The position numbers and the translations under genes are program-made. A stretch of DNA of 64,000 bases from Haloplanus natans DSM 17983. GTDB taxonomy: Archaea > Halobacteriota > Halobacteria > Halobacteriales > Haloferacaceae. Positions 53,352 through 61,991 of the stretch are shown one piece after another. Each line of letters begins with the position of its first letter. Within the stretch, counting starts at the first letter, position 1. The notes under the pieces are model-generated. The model saw only the letters and a program-made list of their open reading frames with translations, did no database searches and had not been told where the DNA came from. The stretch lies in assembly GCF_000427685.1 (NCBI RefSeq), contig NZ_KE386573.1, forward strand, positions 3,146,938 through 3,210,937. Direction: 5' to 3'.

Positions 53352-53371
53352 TTCCACCCGAAACGAAGGGG
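53352..53371 (-). repeat. ORB element, right of the AT-rich segment
   Basis: TTCCACCCGAAACGAAGGGG on the plus strand, perfect reverse complement of 53155-53174, followed by a GTGGGGGGG string. Confidence 0.8.
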
Positions 53372-53444
53372 TGGGGGGGAGATCGGGTAGCGGACACCGA
53401 CCGACAGTACTGCCGCCATCCACACGAGGCACGTGATCACCTAC

Positions 53445-53558
53445 CGTCGCGATACTGTCCACCGCGGCACTGCCCGTCGCGGTATCGTCCCCTGCGGCAC
53501 TGCCCATCGTGACACTGTCTATCGTGCCGTCCATCGCACTGTTCATCCCGGCACGACC
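53445..53558. repeat. 15-bp tandem repeat block in the origin
   Basis: About eight imperfect units of consensus CATCGCGGCACTGTC (two are 12 bp), e.g. CGTCGCGATACTGTC, CACCGCGGCACTGCC, CGTCGCGGTATCGTC, CATCGTGACACTGTC. Iteron-like; could bind protein. A minus-strand frame gives a matching five-residue repeat but has no gene-like context. Confidence 0.65.
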
Positions 53559-53644
53559 ACCCACACAGCGGGCAACGTCCCGGCGGCCGTCCGGTTCGTC
53601 CTCCGAGTTCCGCCCCCGTCCTCGCCCGACGCTCCGCGAACGTC

Positions 53645-53720
53645 CGGGGGCTACTGATTGTAGCCGTTTACCGATGATCCGGCGACACGGTCCCCCGACT
53701 CGCCGGTACTGACCGTCGGC
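53645..53720 (+). repeat. palindromic repeat, family A (degenerate copy)
   Basis: ATTGTAGCCGTTTACCGATGATCCGGCGA matches the left half of copy 3 (ATTGTAACTGTTTACCGGTGG) closely; the right half, TCGCCGGTACTGAC, keeps only the inner arm and TGAC box. It lies in the origin region. Confidence 0.45.
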
Positions 53721-53834
53721 GGTCGGTATGACAGGCCCCTTATGGTTGTCTGACGCACACTTAAGTGAACGGCGGGACCTTCATCCCGCATACGCCCCTC
53801 TCACGTCGATAGACGGGAGGTGCGGGAGGATAGG

Positions 53835-54476
53835 ATGGGACTGCTCACAGGACTCAGAGACAGCATCGCACGAGTTACAGAACGACTGTTCTCGGCCAGC
53901 GATCCCAAGCGGATCGGGATCTATGGCCCGCCGAACGCCGGGAAGACCACGCTCGCGAACCGTATCGCTCGCGACTGGACCGGCGACGCCATCGGCCCCG
54001 AGAGCCACGTCCCCCACGAGACCCGGCGGGCGCGGCGCAAGGAGAACGTCGAAATCGAGCGGAACGGCCGAACCGTCACCATCGACATCGTCGACACGCC
54101 GGGCGTGACGACGAAAGTCGACTACAAGGAGTTCCTCGAACACGACATCGACGAGGAAGACGCGGTCCGTCGTTCCCGCGAGGCGACGGAGGGGGTCGCC
54201 GAGGCGATGCACTGGCTTCGCGAGGATGTCGACGGCGTCATCTACGTCCTCGACAGCACCGAAGATCCGTTCACGCAGGTCAACACGATGCTCATCGGGA
54301 TTATCGAGAGCCAGGACCTCCCGGTTCTCATCCTCGCGAACAAGACCGACCTCGACGACTCGAACGTCAAACGCATCGAGGACGCCTTCCCCCAGCACCG
54401 GACGATTCCGCTGTCGGCGCTCGAAGGCGACAACATGGACGAAGTGTACGACCGGATCGCGGAGTACTTCGGGTGA
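53835..54476 (+). CDS. origin-associated Era-like GTPase
   Basis: This 213-residue GTPase has G1 YGPPNAGKTTLANR, G2 region SHVPHETRRARR, G3 IVDTPGVTTK, G4 LANKTDLDDS and G5 IPLSALEGDN. It is conserved beside the haloarchaeal orc1 origin, where this gene has been named as an origin-associated (Oap) GTP-binding protein; the molecular role is unknown. It forms an operon with the next two genes, 5 bp apart. Confidence 0.9.
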   Translation: MGLLTGLRDSIARVTERLFSASDPKRIGIYGPPNAGKTTLANRIARDWTGDAIGPESHVPHETRRARRKENVEIERNGRTVTIDIVDTPGVTTKVDYKEFLEHDIDEEDAVRRSREATEGVAEAMHWLREDVDGVIYVLDSTEDPFTQVNTMLIGIIESQDLPVLILANKTDLDDSNVKRIEDAFPQHRTIPLSALEGDNMDEVYDRIAEYFG

Positions 54477-54481
54477 TAGAG

Positions 54482-54868
54482 ATGCCTGAAGCCACTCCAA
54501 CGGACCCCGACGGCGTCCAGATCGACCTCATCAGCGGCGCCCGGATGGAGGGGATGGCGAGCATGGAGAAGATCCGGCTCATCCTCGACGGCGTCCGCGA
54601 CGGCAACATCGTCATCCTCGAGGAGGGGCTCTCACCCGACGAGGAGTCGAAACTTATCGAGGTGACGATGACCGAAATCAGCCCAGACGAGTTCAACGGC
54701 ATCGAAATCGAGACGTACCCCCGATCGGAGACGGCCGACCGGAGCTTCCTCGACCGGCTGATGGGTCGGGAGTCGACGAAGAAACTCACCGTCATCGGCC
54801 CGGCCAACCAGATCCAGACGCTCCACAAGGACGAAAACCTCATCAGCGCGCTCGTCTCGCGCAAGTAG
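54482..54868 (+). CDS. DUF2073 origin-associated protein
   Basis: This 128-residue protein of family DUF2073 includes VQIDLISGARMEGMASMEKIRLILDGVRDGNIVILEEGLSPDEESKLIEVTMTEI and MGRESTKKLTVIGPANQIQTL. The family is archaeal and almost always follows the GTPase. I take ATG 54482, though a GTG at 54473 overlapping the previous stop is possible. Function unknown. Confidence 0.9.
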   Translation: MPEATPTDPDGVQIDLISGARMEGMASMEKIRLILDGVRDGNIVILEEGLSPDEESKLIEVTMTEISPDEFNGIEIETYPRSETADRSFLDRLMGRESTKKLTVIGPANQIQTLHKDENLISALVSRK

Positions 54869-54870
54869 CC

Positions 54871-55563
54871 ATGCCCCACCAGTGCACGAACTGTGAGCGG
54901 GTCTTTCCGGACGGCTCCAAGGAGATGCTCTCCGGCTGCCCCGACTGCGGCGGCAACAAGTTCCAGTTCAAGCCGGATTCGTCGACCCCGTCGCCGACGC
55001 TCGGGGACGACGGGTCGGACGCCCCATCTCCACGCACGAACGATGGGCCGGACGCCCCGTCTTCGCCTCCAGCCGACGGCGCTCGGACACCGAACGGCTC
55101 GTCCGTGTCCGACGACCGGACGACTACCGACGATCCGTCCACCCCCAACGCCCAGGGAAGCGTGTCCCCGTCAACGACGGGGACGAGAGGCGACACCGAC
55201 GCCGACTACATCGAAGCCGAGTCGGATCCGAGCGCCCTCGAGGAGGATACGGCACAGGCCGACGCCCGCCGCGACGTGGTGACCCGCGACGAACTCGACG
55301 ACGCGGCGTCGCCACCGCCGTCCGCCGACGACGCCGCCCGCGCGATTCCACCGGACTCCGACGACCCGGCCGACGCCCCCGGGTTGGACGATCTCCGGGC
55401 CGAACTGAACGACCAGTTCGAGAGCATCAAAATCGTCGAACCCGGCCAGTACGAACTCAACCTGATGGAACTGTACGACCGACAGGAGTGTATCATCTCG
55501 CTCCAGGAGGACGGCCACTACGTCATCGAAGTCGTCGACACGTGGCGCGACGGCGAGCCGTAA
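54871..55563 (+). CDS. zinc-ribbon origin-associated protein (OapC-like)
   Basis: This 230-residue protein opens with a zinc ribbon (HQCTNCERVFPDGSKEMLSGCPDCGG). A long acidic Ser/Thr/Pro linker follows (~35-165), and the C-terminus (LRAELNDQFESIKIVEPGQYELNLMELYDRQECIISLQEDGHYVIEVVD) is a small alpha/beta domain. Third gene of the origin operon, 2 bp after DUF2073. The C-terminal domain is typical of this family. Confidence 0.88.
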   Translation: MPHQCTNCERVFPDGSKEMLSGCPDCGGNKFQFKPDSSTPSPTLGDDGSDAPSPRTNDGPDAPSSPPADGARTPNGSSVSDDRTTTDDPSTPNAQGSVSPSTTGTRGDTDADYIEAESDPSALEEDTAQADARRDVVTRDELDDAASPPPSADDAARAIPPDSDDPADAPGLDDLRAELNDQFESIKIVEPGQYELNLMELYDRQECIISLQEDGHYVIEVVDTWRDGEP

Positions 55564-55656
55564 CTCTTTTTACTAGCCCCCCTGTCCGTTCGTATCCCGA
55601 CGCCTTCCTCGCTGCCAGCCGGCCGTCTCCTCCGAGTCCGGCCGATCCCCTACGAA

Positions 55657-55676
55657 CCCCTTCGTTTCGAGTGCAA
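55657..55676 (+). repeat. ORB-like element in the spacer after the origin operon
   Basis: CCCCTTCGTTTCGAGTGCAA; matches the origin consensus CCCCTTCGTTTCGGGTGGAA at 18 of 20 positions. A possible outlying Orc1 site or a promoter element of 55840. Confidence 0.55.
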
Positions 55677-55839
55677 TACGTTCGTTATCCGGCTTTGATA
55701 TCTCTCAAGATCAATTTCTCGACGGAGTCGAAACGATGGATATATGAGGGCGAACGGCCGACCGAGGCTCGATCAGTCGCCCGAAGACGGCTGCCCTCGC
55801 CTCGAAATCCCTATAAGACGGCGCTCCGAGTGTTCGGCT

Positions 55840-55929
55840 ATGAGTCAGGCGACCAAAGTCGTGCTCGGGACAGTGAGTGTTTCGGCGGTTCTCGCGGCCG
55901 CCCTCGCGCTCGGAATCCTCCTCGGCTGA
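55840..55929 (+). CDS. 29-residue single-helix membrane peptide
   Basis: MSQATKVVLGTVSVSAVLAAALALGILLG: one hydrophobic helix with a short polar head. Its TGA overlaps the ATG of the next gene (TGATG), which strongly suggests it is translated and coupled to that gene. Too short for a family assignment. Confidence 0.6.
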   Translation: MSQATKVVLGTVSVSAVLAAALALGILLG

Positions 55930-56708
55930 TGTTCGAGCGTCGGTCGCTCTCCGAGGAGTTGGCGGCCGTTCGTAGCGCCCACGCCCCCGCCGCTATCGTC
56001 CTCGACGTCGACAGCGATTTCGAGACGCTCCCGCCCGGGGCCGCCGAGGACCTCGGCCTTCTAGTCGACGCCTTCGATCCGGCGACCTATCCGGACGAGT
56101 GGGTGCCGGACGACGCGCCCCGGCCCCTCCATCGGTACGCCGGCCCGGAGTTCACCATCGGACTCCCCGGCGACGGAACCGTCGCGTGGACGCGCCAGAC
56201 CGACCCACCGATCGTCTTCTGTAAGGCCCGTGCGGCGGGGACGCCCGACGCCTTCCTCGACTTTCTGATCGCCGAAGCGCTCGTTCAGATCGGTCTCGAC
56301 GCCCCCGAGTCGTTTCTCCCCTTCTTCGGCGACCGCTACCCCGACCTCCGGGCGGCGGTGGCGCTCGATCCGGCCTCGGCCTACCAGATTGCCGCCGCGC
56401 TGTACGACGGGTGGCTTGGCCTCCAGACCCGGCCGATCTTCGAGGGTTGGGCCGACGACCGCCCCGGCCTCCACGACGCGTGGGTCGACGCCGGCGACCG
56501 CCTCCGTGACCGCGTCGACGGGCTTCCCGGCGCCATCGCTCGCGGTGAGACCGACTTCGCCGACGCGACCGAACTCGCCTGTGCGGCGATCAAACACGGA
56601 CTCGACCTCCCGGCGCCCTTCGTGGCGCTCGATACGACGGCGTACATCGACTACGGTGCCGACTACGCGGTTCGCTGGACGGCCAAGACGTTCGAGACGG
56701 ACGACTAG
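55929..56708 (+). CDS. hypothetical haloarchaeal protein
   Basis: This 259-residue acidic protein has a helical N-terminus (LSEELAAVRSAHAPAAIVLDVD), a mixed alpha/beta centre (EFTIGLPGDGTVAWTRQTDPPIVFCKAR) and a helical end with CAAIKHGLDLPAPFVALDTTAYIDYGADYAVRW. I do not recognise a named family. Coupled to the 29-residue membrane peptide upstream and ends four bases into the convergent gene. Confidence 0.7.
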   Translation: MFERRSLSEELAAVRSAHAPAAIVLDVDSDFETLPPGAAEDLGLLVDAFDPATYPDEWVPDDAPRPLHRYAGPEFTIGLPGDGTVAWTRQTDPPIVFCKARAAGTPDAFLDFLIAEALVQIGLDAPESFLPFFGDRYPDLRAAVALDPASAYQIAAALYDGWLGLQTRPIFEGWADDRPGLHDAWVDAGDRLRDRVDGLPGAIARGETDFADATELACAAIKHGLDLPAPFVALDTTAYIDYGADYAVRWTAKTFETDD

Positions 56709-57292
56709 GCGTCGTCGAACGCGACCGCTACGTCACCCTCGACACCGAGGTCCAACACGCCGGCAAACAGGTCCCGGAAGCGATCGAGCGTCGCCTCGTC
56801 GTGGACTTCCTTCGAGAGGTGAAAGAGCCCGACGGCCTCGTACTCGGTCAGCAGGTCGAGGAGCTGTTTCGTCGCCTCGTACACCCGCTTCTCGTCGGCG
56901 TAGTACGCCATCTCGGTGAGGGAGTCGACGCTCACCCGCCGTTTCCCCTCGTGGGAGTCGAGAAACGCCTCCGTCTTGCTCACGATGCCGTCCAGGTCGT
57001 CGGGCGAGGCGACGTAGTGGACGCGGTCCGAGGGACGGCGGGAGTAGCCCCGCTCGACCGAGAGCGTATCGAGGATGTCGGCCCGCGACTCGTCGACGTC
57101 GTAGTGTTCGAGTTTCTGCTCGACTTCGCGGGCGGTGGTCCGAGTCGAGATGACGAGGAAGTTGTCGGTGTCGGTTTTCAGAAAATCAGTGTCGATGCGG
57201 TCGGTCTCGCCGATACTCGGATGGAGGAGGAGAATCCCGGTTCCGCCGGGGATCGTCTCCGGCGCGCCGTCGATGGCGAGCGTATAATCCAT
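56705..57292 (-). CDS. degenerate RecA/KaiC-like protein
   Basis: This 195-residue protein has a RecA-like fold pattern (GTGILLLHPSIGETDRI, FLVISTRTTAREVEQKLEHYDV, RRVSVDSLTEMAYYADEKRVYEATKQLLDLL, AVGLFHLSKEVHDEATLDRF) but no Walker A GKT. It resembles haloarchaeal RAD55/KaiC-like proteins that lost ATP binding and probably act as regulators. Function unknown. Confidence 0.65.
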   Translation of the reverse strand: MDYTLAIDGAPETIPGGTGILLLHPSIGETDRIDTDFLKTDTDNFLVISTRTTAREVEQKLEHYDVDESRADILDTLSVERGYSRRPSDRVHYVASPDDLDGIVSKTEAFLDSHEGKRRVSVDSLTEMAYYADEKRVYEATKQLLDLLTEYEAVGLFHLSKEVHDEATLDRFRDLFAGVLDLGVEGDVAVAFDDA

Positions 57293-57359
57293 ATCCGTCC
57301 CTCCGACCGGACGGACTTAAGACTGCGGGTGGATGCCGTCGGCGGCGAGTGTAGGCCCG

Positions 57360-57818
57360 TCAGAACAGCGAGTCGGCCGTCGCGGCCCCGACGACGCTGA
57401 ACACGGCGCCGACGCTCACTGCCTTGACCGTCACCGCGACGGTTTCGAGCGGGACGGAGACGCCGCCGACGCCGACGACCCGGTCACCGCCTGACTCGGC
57501 GATGAAGGTTCCGGGCGCGCCGAACGCGATGGCGAGGGTGAGTACCGAACAGTACGAGACGAGGACGAGCGAGACGAACCGGAGTGGCACGCCCCCGACC
57601 TCCGTCTCCGCCTCGGGGTTGCGGTCGTCGGCCTTGTAGAGCGCGCCGTACCCGATGCCGAAGACGATGCCGACGGTCAGCAGCGTCTGGAGCCACGACA
57701 TGTTCGCGGCCAGCGTCCAGACCTCCTCCGTAACGACGAACGGTCCGGCGAGCAGGAACCCACCCACGACCTGCTGGGCGGTGTCGGCCAATTTGAACCG
57801 TCGCCGCGGTCCGACCAT
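57360..57818 (-). CDS. DUF2391 family membrane protein
   Basis: This 152-residue protein has four helices and the DUF2391/TIGR02587 pattern: ADTAQQVVGGFLLAGPFVVTEEVWTLA, MSWLQTLLTVGIVFGIGYGALY, LRFVSLVLVSYCSVLTLAIAFGAP and VKAVSVGAVFSVVGAATADSLF. ATG at 57818, at the end of an AT-poor spacer shared with the divergent gene at 57913. Function unknown. Confidence 0.85.
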   Translation of the reverse strand: MVGPRRRFKLADTAQQVVGGFLLAGPFVVTEEVWTLAANMSWLQTLLTVGIVFGIGYGALYKADDRNPEAETEVGGVPLRFVSLVLVSYCSVLTLAIAFGAPGTFIAESGGDRVVGVGGVSVPLETVAVTVKAVSVGAVFSVVGAATADSLF

Positions 57819-57912
57819 GATCGATTCGGGGCGTCCGGGCTCATAGGCGTGGCGTTCGGCCGACGGCCGGGAAACGATTTTGCCCTCACCCGCCACACGT
57901 CCCACCGTGACG

Positions 57913-58908
57913 ATGGATCGACGGCACGTACTCGGGGCGCTTCTCGGCCTGCTGGCGCTCGGCGCCGCGGCCATGCTCGCGGACGTCCTCGGAACGACCT
58001 TCTTCGCCGTCACCGTCACGTACCTCCTCTCCCCGCTTCGCGAGGAACTGGTCCGCCACCGGCTCTCCCCTTGGGGTGCCAGCCTCTTCTCGACGGCGAC
58101 GGCCGTCCTCGCCGTCGTCGTCCTCGCTGCGCCCCTGGTGTTCGTCGTCGCCATCCGTCTCGACACCATCATCGCCTTCCTCTCCAGCCTCCCGCCGACC
58201 GTCACGATCGAACTCTACGGGATGTCGACGACTCTGACGCTCGCCGAGACGCGGACGGCAGTCGTCGCCTTCGGCCGTCAACTCGCGCGGTCGTTCGCGC
58301 TCGCGGCTCCCGTCCTCGCGCTCAAACTGACGGTGTTCGTGATGGTCCTCTTTGCCCTCCTCTCACACACTGCCGAAACCCACCGCGCGCTCATCGCCCT
58401 CGTCCCCCACTCGTACCGGGATGTGGTCCGGGCGCTGAGTCGCCGGACCCGCGCCACCCTCTTCGGGATCTACGTGCTTCAGGCGGCGACGGCGGCGGGG
58501 ACCTTCGCCGTTGCCCTCGTGCTCTTTTTTCTTCTCGGCTACCCTTACTTCCTCACGTTGGCGGTCGTCTCCGCCATCCTCCAGTTCCTCCCGGTCGTCG
58601 GCCCGTCGGTCCTGATCGGTCTGCTCGCCGTTGCCCATCTCGTCGTCGGCGATCCGGTTCGTGCCGCCCTCGTGTTCCTCCTCGGGAGCCTTCTGGTGGC
58701 GTGGCTCCCCGACGTGTTGATCCGGCCGCGACTCGCCCGCGAGACGGCCGACCTCCCCGGGAGCCTCTACTTCGTCGGCTTCGTCGGCGGCCTGCTGACG
58801 CTGGGCCCGGTCGGCGTCATCGCCGGCCCACTCGCCGTCGCGCTCGTCATCGAGGCGGCCGACCTCCTCACCGACGAACTCAACCAGGTCCCGATCTCCG
58901 AGGACTGA
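57913..58908 (+). CDS. AI-2E family transporter-like membrane protein
   Basis: This 331-residue permease has eight hydrophobic helices and the family features TVTYLLSPLREELVRHRLS, a central soluble-like loop (PPTVTIELYGMSTTLTLAETRTAVVAFGRQL), and LQFLPVVGPSVLIGLLAVAHLVVGD. Members move autoinducer-2, sodium/protons or other solutes; substrate unknown. ATG at 57913 preferred over GTG two codons earlier. Confidence 0.88.
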   Translation: MDRRHVLGALLGLLALGAAAMLADVLGTTFFAVTVTYLLSPLREELVRHRLSPWGASLFSTATAVLAVVVLAAPLVFVVAIRLDTIIAFLSSLPPTVTIELYGMSTTLTLAETRTAVVAFGRQLARSFALAAPVLALKLTVFVMVLFALLSHTAETHRALIALVPHSYRDVVRALSRRTRATLFGIYVLQAATAAGTFAVALVLFFLLGYPYFLTLAVVSAILQFLPVVGPSVLIGLLAVAHLVVGDPVRAALVFLLGSLLVAWLPDVLIRPRLARETADLPGSLYFVGFVGGLLTLGPVGVIAGPLAVALVIEAADLLTDELNQVPISED

Positions 58909-58958
58909 TCGGACCGTCACCGACACGGTGAGAGCCCGTCCCCGTTGCGATCAGTCGC

Positions 58959-59741
58959 TCATTCGCCCTCGCCGTCCACGAGCGGCCCATCCCGTTCTCG
59001 CCACTCCGTGAGACTCCCTTCGTAGAAGTCGACGTGTTCGTAGCCGAGATGCCGCAACGCGACGTACGTGTGGCTGATCCGGCGGGCGGTGTTACAGTAG
59101 AGGACGATCCGGCGGTCGGGTGTCACTCCTCGCTCGGCCAGGAGCGATTCGAGTTCGGCGTCGGGTTTCAAGCCCCGCGTCTCGGCGTCGACGAGGTCCC
59201 GCCAGTCCAGTTGGACCGCGCCGGGGAGGTGCCCCTCCTCGTACTCCCACGCCTCGCGCGTGTCGACGACGAGAGCGTCGGCGTCGAGGGCCGCCCGCAC
59301 CGTCTCGAAATCGACCAGTGGCGACGACCCCGGCGTCCGCACCTCGTACGTAGCGGGGTCGACCGACGGCGCCTCGGTCGTCGTCTCCTGACTCCGACTC
59401 CACGCGCTGAAATCGCCGTTCAGGAGGTGTACGTCCTCGTGGCCGTACAGGAGCGCGGTGACGAGAAAGCGCGCGGCGAACACCCCGTGTTCGTCGTCGT
59501 ACGCGACGATCCGGTCGTCGGTACCGATCCCCGCCGCTTCCATCAGTTCCGTCCACCGCTCCGCGCCGGGTAACATCCCCTCGTCGCCCGCGTCGCTCCG
59601 AAAGCGGTCGAACGGCACGTTGACGGCGCCGGGGACGTGTCCGATGCCGTCGAACTCCCACGCGTCGCGCACGTCGACGACGCGAACCTCGTCCAGATGG
59701 TCCGCGAGCCAGTCGACCGACACGACGATGTCCTCGGTCAT
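58959..59741 (-). CDS. thiosulfate sulfurtransferase (rhodanese), two-domain
   Basis: This 260-residue tandem rhodanese transfers sulfur from thiosulfate to acceptors. The N-terminal domain is inactive (DDRIVAYDDEHGVFAARFL lacks the cysteine); the C-terminal domain has the catalytic loop LYCNTARRISHTY with C in place. The DAWEFDGIGHVPGAVNVPFD and TREAWEYEEGHLPGAVQLDW motifs are canonical. Divergent to a second sulfurtransferase at 59973. Confidence 0.93.
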   Translation of the reverse strand: MTEDIVVSVDWLADHLDEVRVVDVRDAWEFDGIGHVPGAVNVPFDRFRSDAGDEGMLPGAERWTELMEAAGIGTDDRIVAYDDEHGVFAARFLVTALLYGHEDVHLLNGDFSAWSRSQETTTEAPSVDPATYEVRTPGSSPLVDFETVRAALDADALVVDTREAWEYEEGHLPGAVQLDWRDLVDAETRGLKPDAELESLLAERGVTPDRRIVLYCNTARRISHTYVALRHLGYEHVDFYEGSLTEWRERDGPLVDGEGE

Positions 59742-59972
59742 GCACGCCCGTACAGGGCCGTCGGATTTAGTGACGGCGCTTTCGCCGCCGTCGCACGTAC
59801 CGGATACATTTGCCGTATTTCTCCCGCCGATCGGCGGACACGCTTCGGCAATCGTCGCCCACGCTCGTTCGATCGCCCGAAAGGGGGCAACATTTTCCGT
59901 TTCGACCGAGGAATGGCCGTGTCTGCCCGTTGTGTGAGGGTTATAGGGGCGGGTGGCGTATGGATGAACGCC

Positions 59973-60833
59973 ATGTCAGACTCAGCGTACGCGAAGGACG
60001 TTCTCGTCTCGGCGGACTGGGTGGAGAACCACCTCGACGAGTTCCGGAGCGACGACCCGGACTATCGACTCGTGGAAGTCGATGTCGACACCGAGGCCTA
60101 CGACGAGGGCCACGCCCCCGGCGCCATCGGATTCAACTGGGAGACACAGCTTCAGGACCAGACCACGCGCGACATCCTCTCGAAGGCGGACTTCGAGGCG
60201 CTGCTGGGCGGTCACGGCATCTCCGAGGACTCCACCGTCGTCCTCTACGGCGACAACTCCAACTGGTTCGCGGCCTACACCTACTGGCAGTTCAAATACT
60301 ACGGCCACGACGACGTGCGCCTGATGGACGGCGGGCGCGACTACTGGCTGGAGAACGACTACCCGCTCACCGACGAGGCGCCGGAGTTCCCCGCCGTCGA
60401 CTACGAGGCGGCCGGCCCCCGCGAGAGCATCCGCGCGTACCGCGACGACGTGGAGAACGCCATCGACCGTGGCCTGCCGCTGGTCGACGTACGGAGCCCC
60501 GAGGAGTTCTCCGGCGAGATTCTCGCGCCCCCGGGACTGCAGGAGACCGCCCAGCGCGGCGGCCACATTCCCGGCGCGAAGAACATCTCGTGGGCCGCGG
60601 TGACCAACGACGACGGCACGTTCAAGACCCGTGAGGAGATCGAAGCGCTCTACGCCGAGGAAGGAATCGACGGCGAGGGGACGACCGTCGCCTACTGCCG
60701 GATCGGCGAGCGTTCCTCCGTCGCGTGGTTCGCGCTCCACGAACTCCTCGGCTACGAGGACACGATCAACTACGACGGCTCCTGGACCGAGTGGGGCAAC
60801 CTCGTCGGCGTCCCCATCGAGAAGGGCAACTGA
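59973..60833 (+). CDS. thiosulfate sulfurtransferase (rhodanese), two-domain
   Basis: This 286-residue tandem rhodanese has an inactive first domain (VVLYGDNSNWFAAYTYWQFKYYGH) and active second domain with catalytic loop YCRIGERSSVAWFAL. CH2A and CH2B regions (EGHAPGAIGFNWETQLQD; GGHIPGAKNISWAAV) are normal. A start three codons upstream (59964) is also possible. Sulfur relay; likely paralog of the gene at 58959. Confidence 0.93.
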   Translation: MSDSAYAKDVLVSADWVENHLDEFRSDDPDYRLVEVDVDTEAYDEGHAPGAIGFNWETQLQDQTTRDILSKADFEALLGGHGISEDSTVVLYGDNSNWFAAYTYWQFKYYGHDDVRLMDGGRDYWLENDYPLTDEAPEFPAVDYEAAGPRESIRAYRDDVENAIDRGLPLVDVRSPEEFSGEILAPPGLQETAQRGGHIPGAKNISWAAVTNDDGTFKTREEIEALYAEEGIDGEGTTVAYCRIGERSSVAWFALHELLGYEDTINYDGSWTEWGNLVGVPIEKGN

Positions 60834-60978
60834 CGGCCACGTCCCTCGCAACTATCGGCCTTCCCCGCTGTCGCGACGCCCGCTCGCTTCCGGCCGATTC
60901 GACGTGTGAGCCACGGCCCCCTCCGTCGCCACGGCCGCTGGCGATGCATACAAACGAGGGGCCGTCGTATCGCCGGGC

Positions 60979-61563
60979 ATGGACGGCACGACGCTCGTCG
61001 ACACGCTGACCGACGACCTGGAGACCCAACTATCACGACTCGGCTCCTCGAAGTGGCTCTACGCGCTGACCGACGGCGACATGACCGGCGAGGCGGTCCG
61101 CGCCGCCGCGGCCGCCGACGCCGCCGCGGCCGCCGAGACGTTCGCGTCGTGGAACGCCGATCCCTTCGACGCTCTCGCTACCTCGGCGGCCGACCGGCGC
61201 GACGCCGTCGACGCCGACGCCACACCCGCCGACCGCCACGCCCACGACGCCCTCGCGGCCCTCGACGACCCCGTTACCCGCCTCGGCGGCGCCCTCGGTT
61301 ACTGCCTCGTCCTCGACCGGACGGTCGGGCAGATGGTCGGCTTCTTCGTCGGCGACGCCGACCCCTCGACGGCCAACCAGTTCCGTGACCTCCGGGACGG
61401 CGTCGGTCGGGACCGCGTCCTCGACGCCCTCGACGACGCATGTACGACCGACGACGACTGGGAGCGCGCCGCCGACGCCGCGACGACCGTCGTCGAGGCG
61501 GCGTACGACGACTACGTGGAGACGCTCGAATCGATGGGTGTCAAGCCGAAAAACGTCTGCTAA
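60979..61563 (+). CDS. hypothetical all-helical protein
   Basis: This 194-residue acidic helical protein (TLVDTLTDDLETQLSRLGSSKWLYALTDGDM ... TTVVEAAYDDYVETLESMGVKPKNVC) looks like a rubrerythrin/heme-oxygenase-like four-helix bundle. The clustered ExxH metal motifs of active ferritin-like proteins are not evident. It ends in an unusual C-terminal cysteine. No confident family. Confidence 0.65.
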   Translation: MDGTTLVDTLTDDLETQLSRLGSSKWLYALTDGDMTGEAVRAAAAADAAAAAETFASWNADPFDALATSAADRRDAVDADATPADRHAHDALAALDDPVTRLGGALGYCLVLDRTVGQMVGFFVGDADPSTANQFRDLRDGVGRDRVLDALDDACTTDDDWERAADAATTVVEAAYDDYVETLESMGVKPKNVC

Positions 61564-61572
61564 CCGGCTCAC

Positions 61573-61592
61573 TTCCACCCGAAGCGAAGGGG
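61573..61592 (-). repeat. ORB-like element between two hypothetical genes
   Basis: TTCCACCCGAAGCGAAGGGG, one mismatch to the inverted ORB at 53352, 8 kb from the origin. It sits in the 54-bp convergent spacer. Confidence 0.6.
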
Positions 61593-61617
61593 TTCGGGTG
61601 GCGTTCACACACCGACG

Positions 61618-61887
61618 CTACACGCCCTCCAGCGTCTCGCGGTAGGCGGTGATGGCGTCCATCGCCGCCTCGATCCGCTCGCTCACGTCGTCGTCCGCCC
61701 CCGCCTTGATCTCCCGAAGTGCGTTCTCGTGGCGGGCGAGACGGCCGTGGTCCGTTCCGCGGTCCGCCAGCGTCGCGAACTGGTCGGCCTGCCCTTCGAG
61801 TCGTTCGCGCTCCTTGCTGTTGGCCGCCGCGGCCGCGGCTGCGGCGTACAGTTCCTCGCTCGCTCGTTCGAGCTGCTCGTGTGCCAT
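61618..61887 (-). CDS. small helical hypothetical protein
   Basis: This 89-residue protein consists of two long amphipathic helices (AHEQLERASEELYAAAAAAAANSKERERLEGQADQFATLAD and RLARHENALREIKAGADDDVSERIEAAMDAITAYRETL), likely a helical hairpin or coiled-coil. ATG at 61887 follows an AT-poor spacer; a longer frame adds nine residues. A conserved haloarchaeal type, function unknown. Confidence 0.7.
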   Translation of the reverse strand: MAHEQLERASEELYAAAAAAAANSKERERLEGQADQFATLADRGTDHGRLARHENALREIKAGADDDVSERIEAAMDAITAYRETLEGV

Positions 61888-61991
61888 AGCCCGCGTTACG
61901 ACGCCGGGGGTCAAGGTCCTGTCCCTGTTCGCGTTTCCGTCCTCCCGAACGGCCCTGCGGTTATATCTCGGTTCCCGTCGAACGGACGACG

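Larger units (their letters stand above)
52875..53834. other. replication origin (oriC1-type)
   Basis: A 960-bp gene-free region lies between orc1 and the origin-associated GTPase. It contains three ORB-like 20-mers (52884, 53155, 53352). The last two are in opposite orientation around an AT-rich segment (about 53210-53310, GGATTTGGAAAAGAAAAGC to ACTATTATTTCAAGG) that should be the unwinding element. A block of 15-bp tandem repeats (53445-53558) and a degenerate family A palindrome (53645) follow. Gene order matches the conserved haloarchaeal origin next to orc1. Confidence 0.88.

Noticed and set aside
53301-53564. Minus-strand 87-codon ORF with pentapeptide periodicity in the origin
   Set aside because: The periodicity follows from the 15-bp tandem DNA repeat, and the frame crosses an ORB; no start signal.
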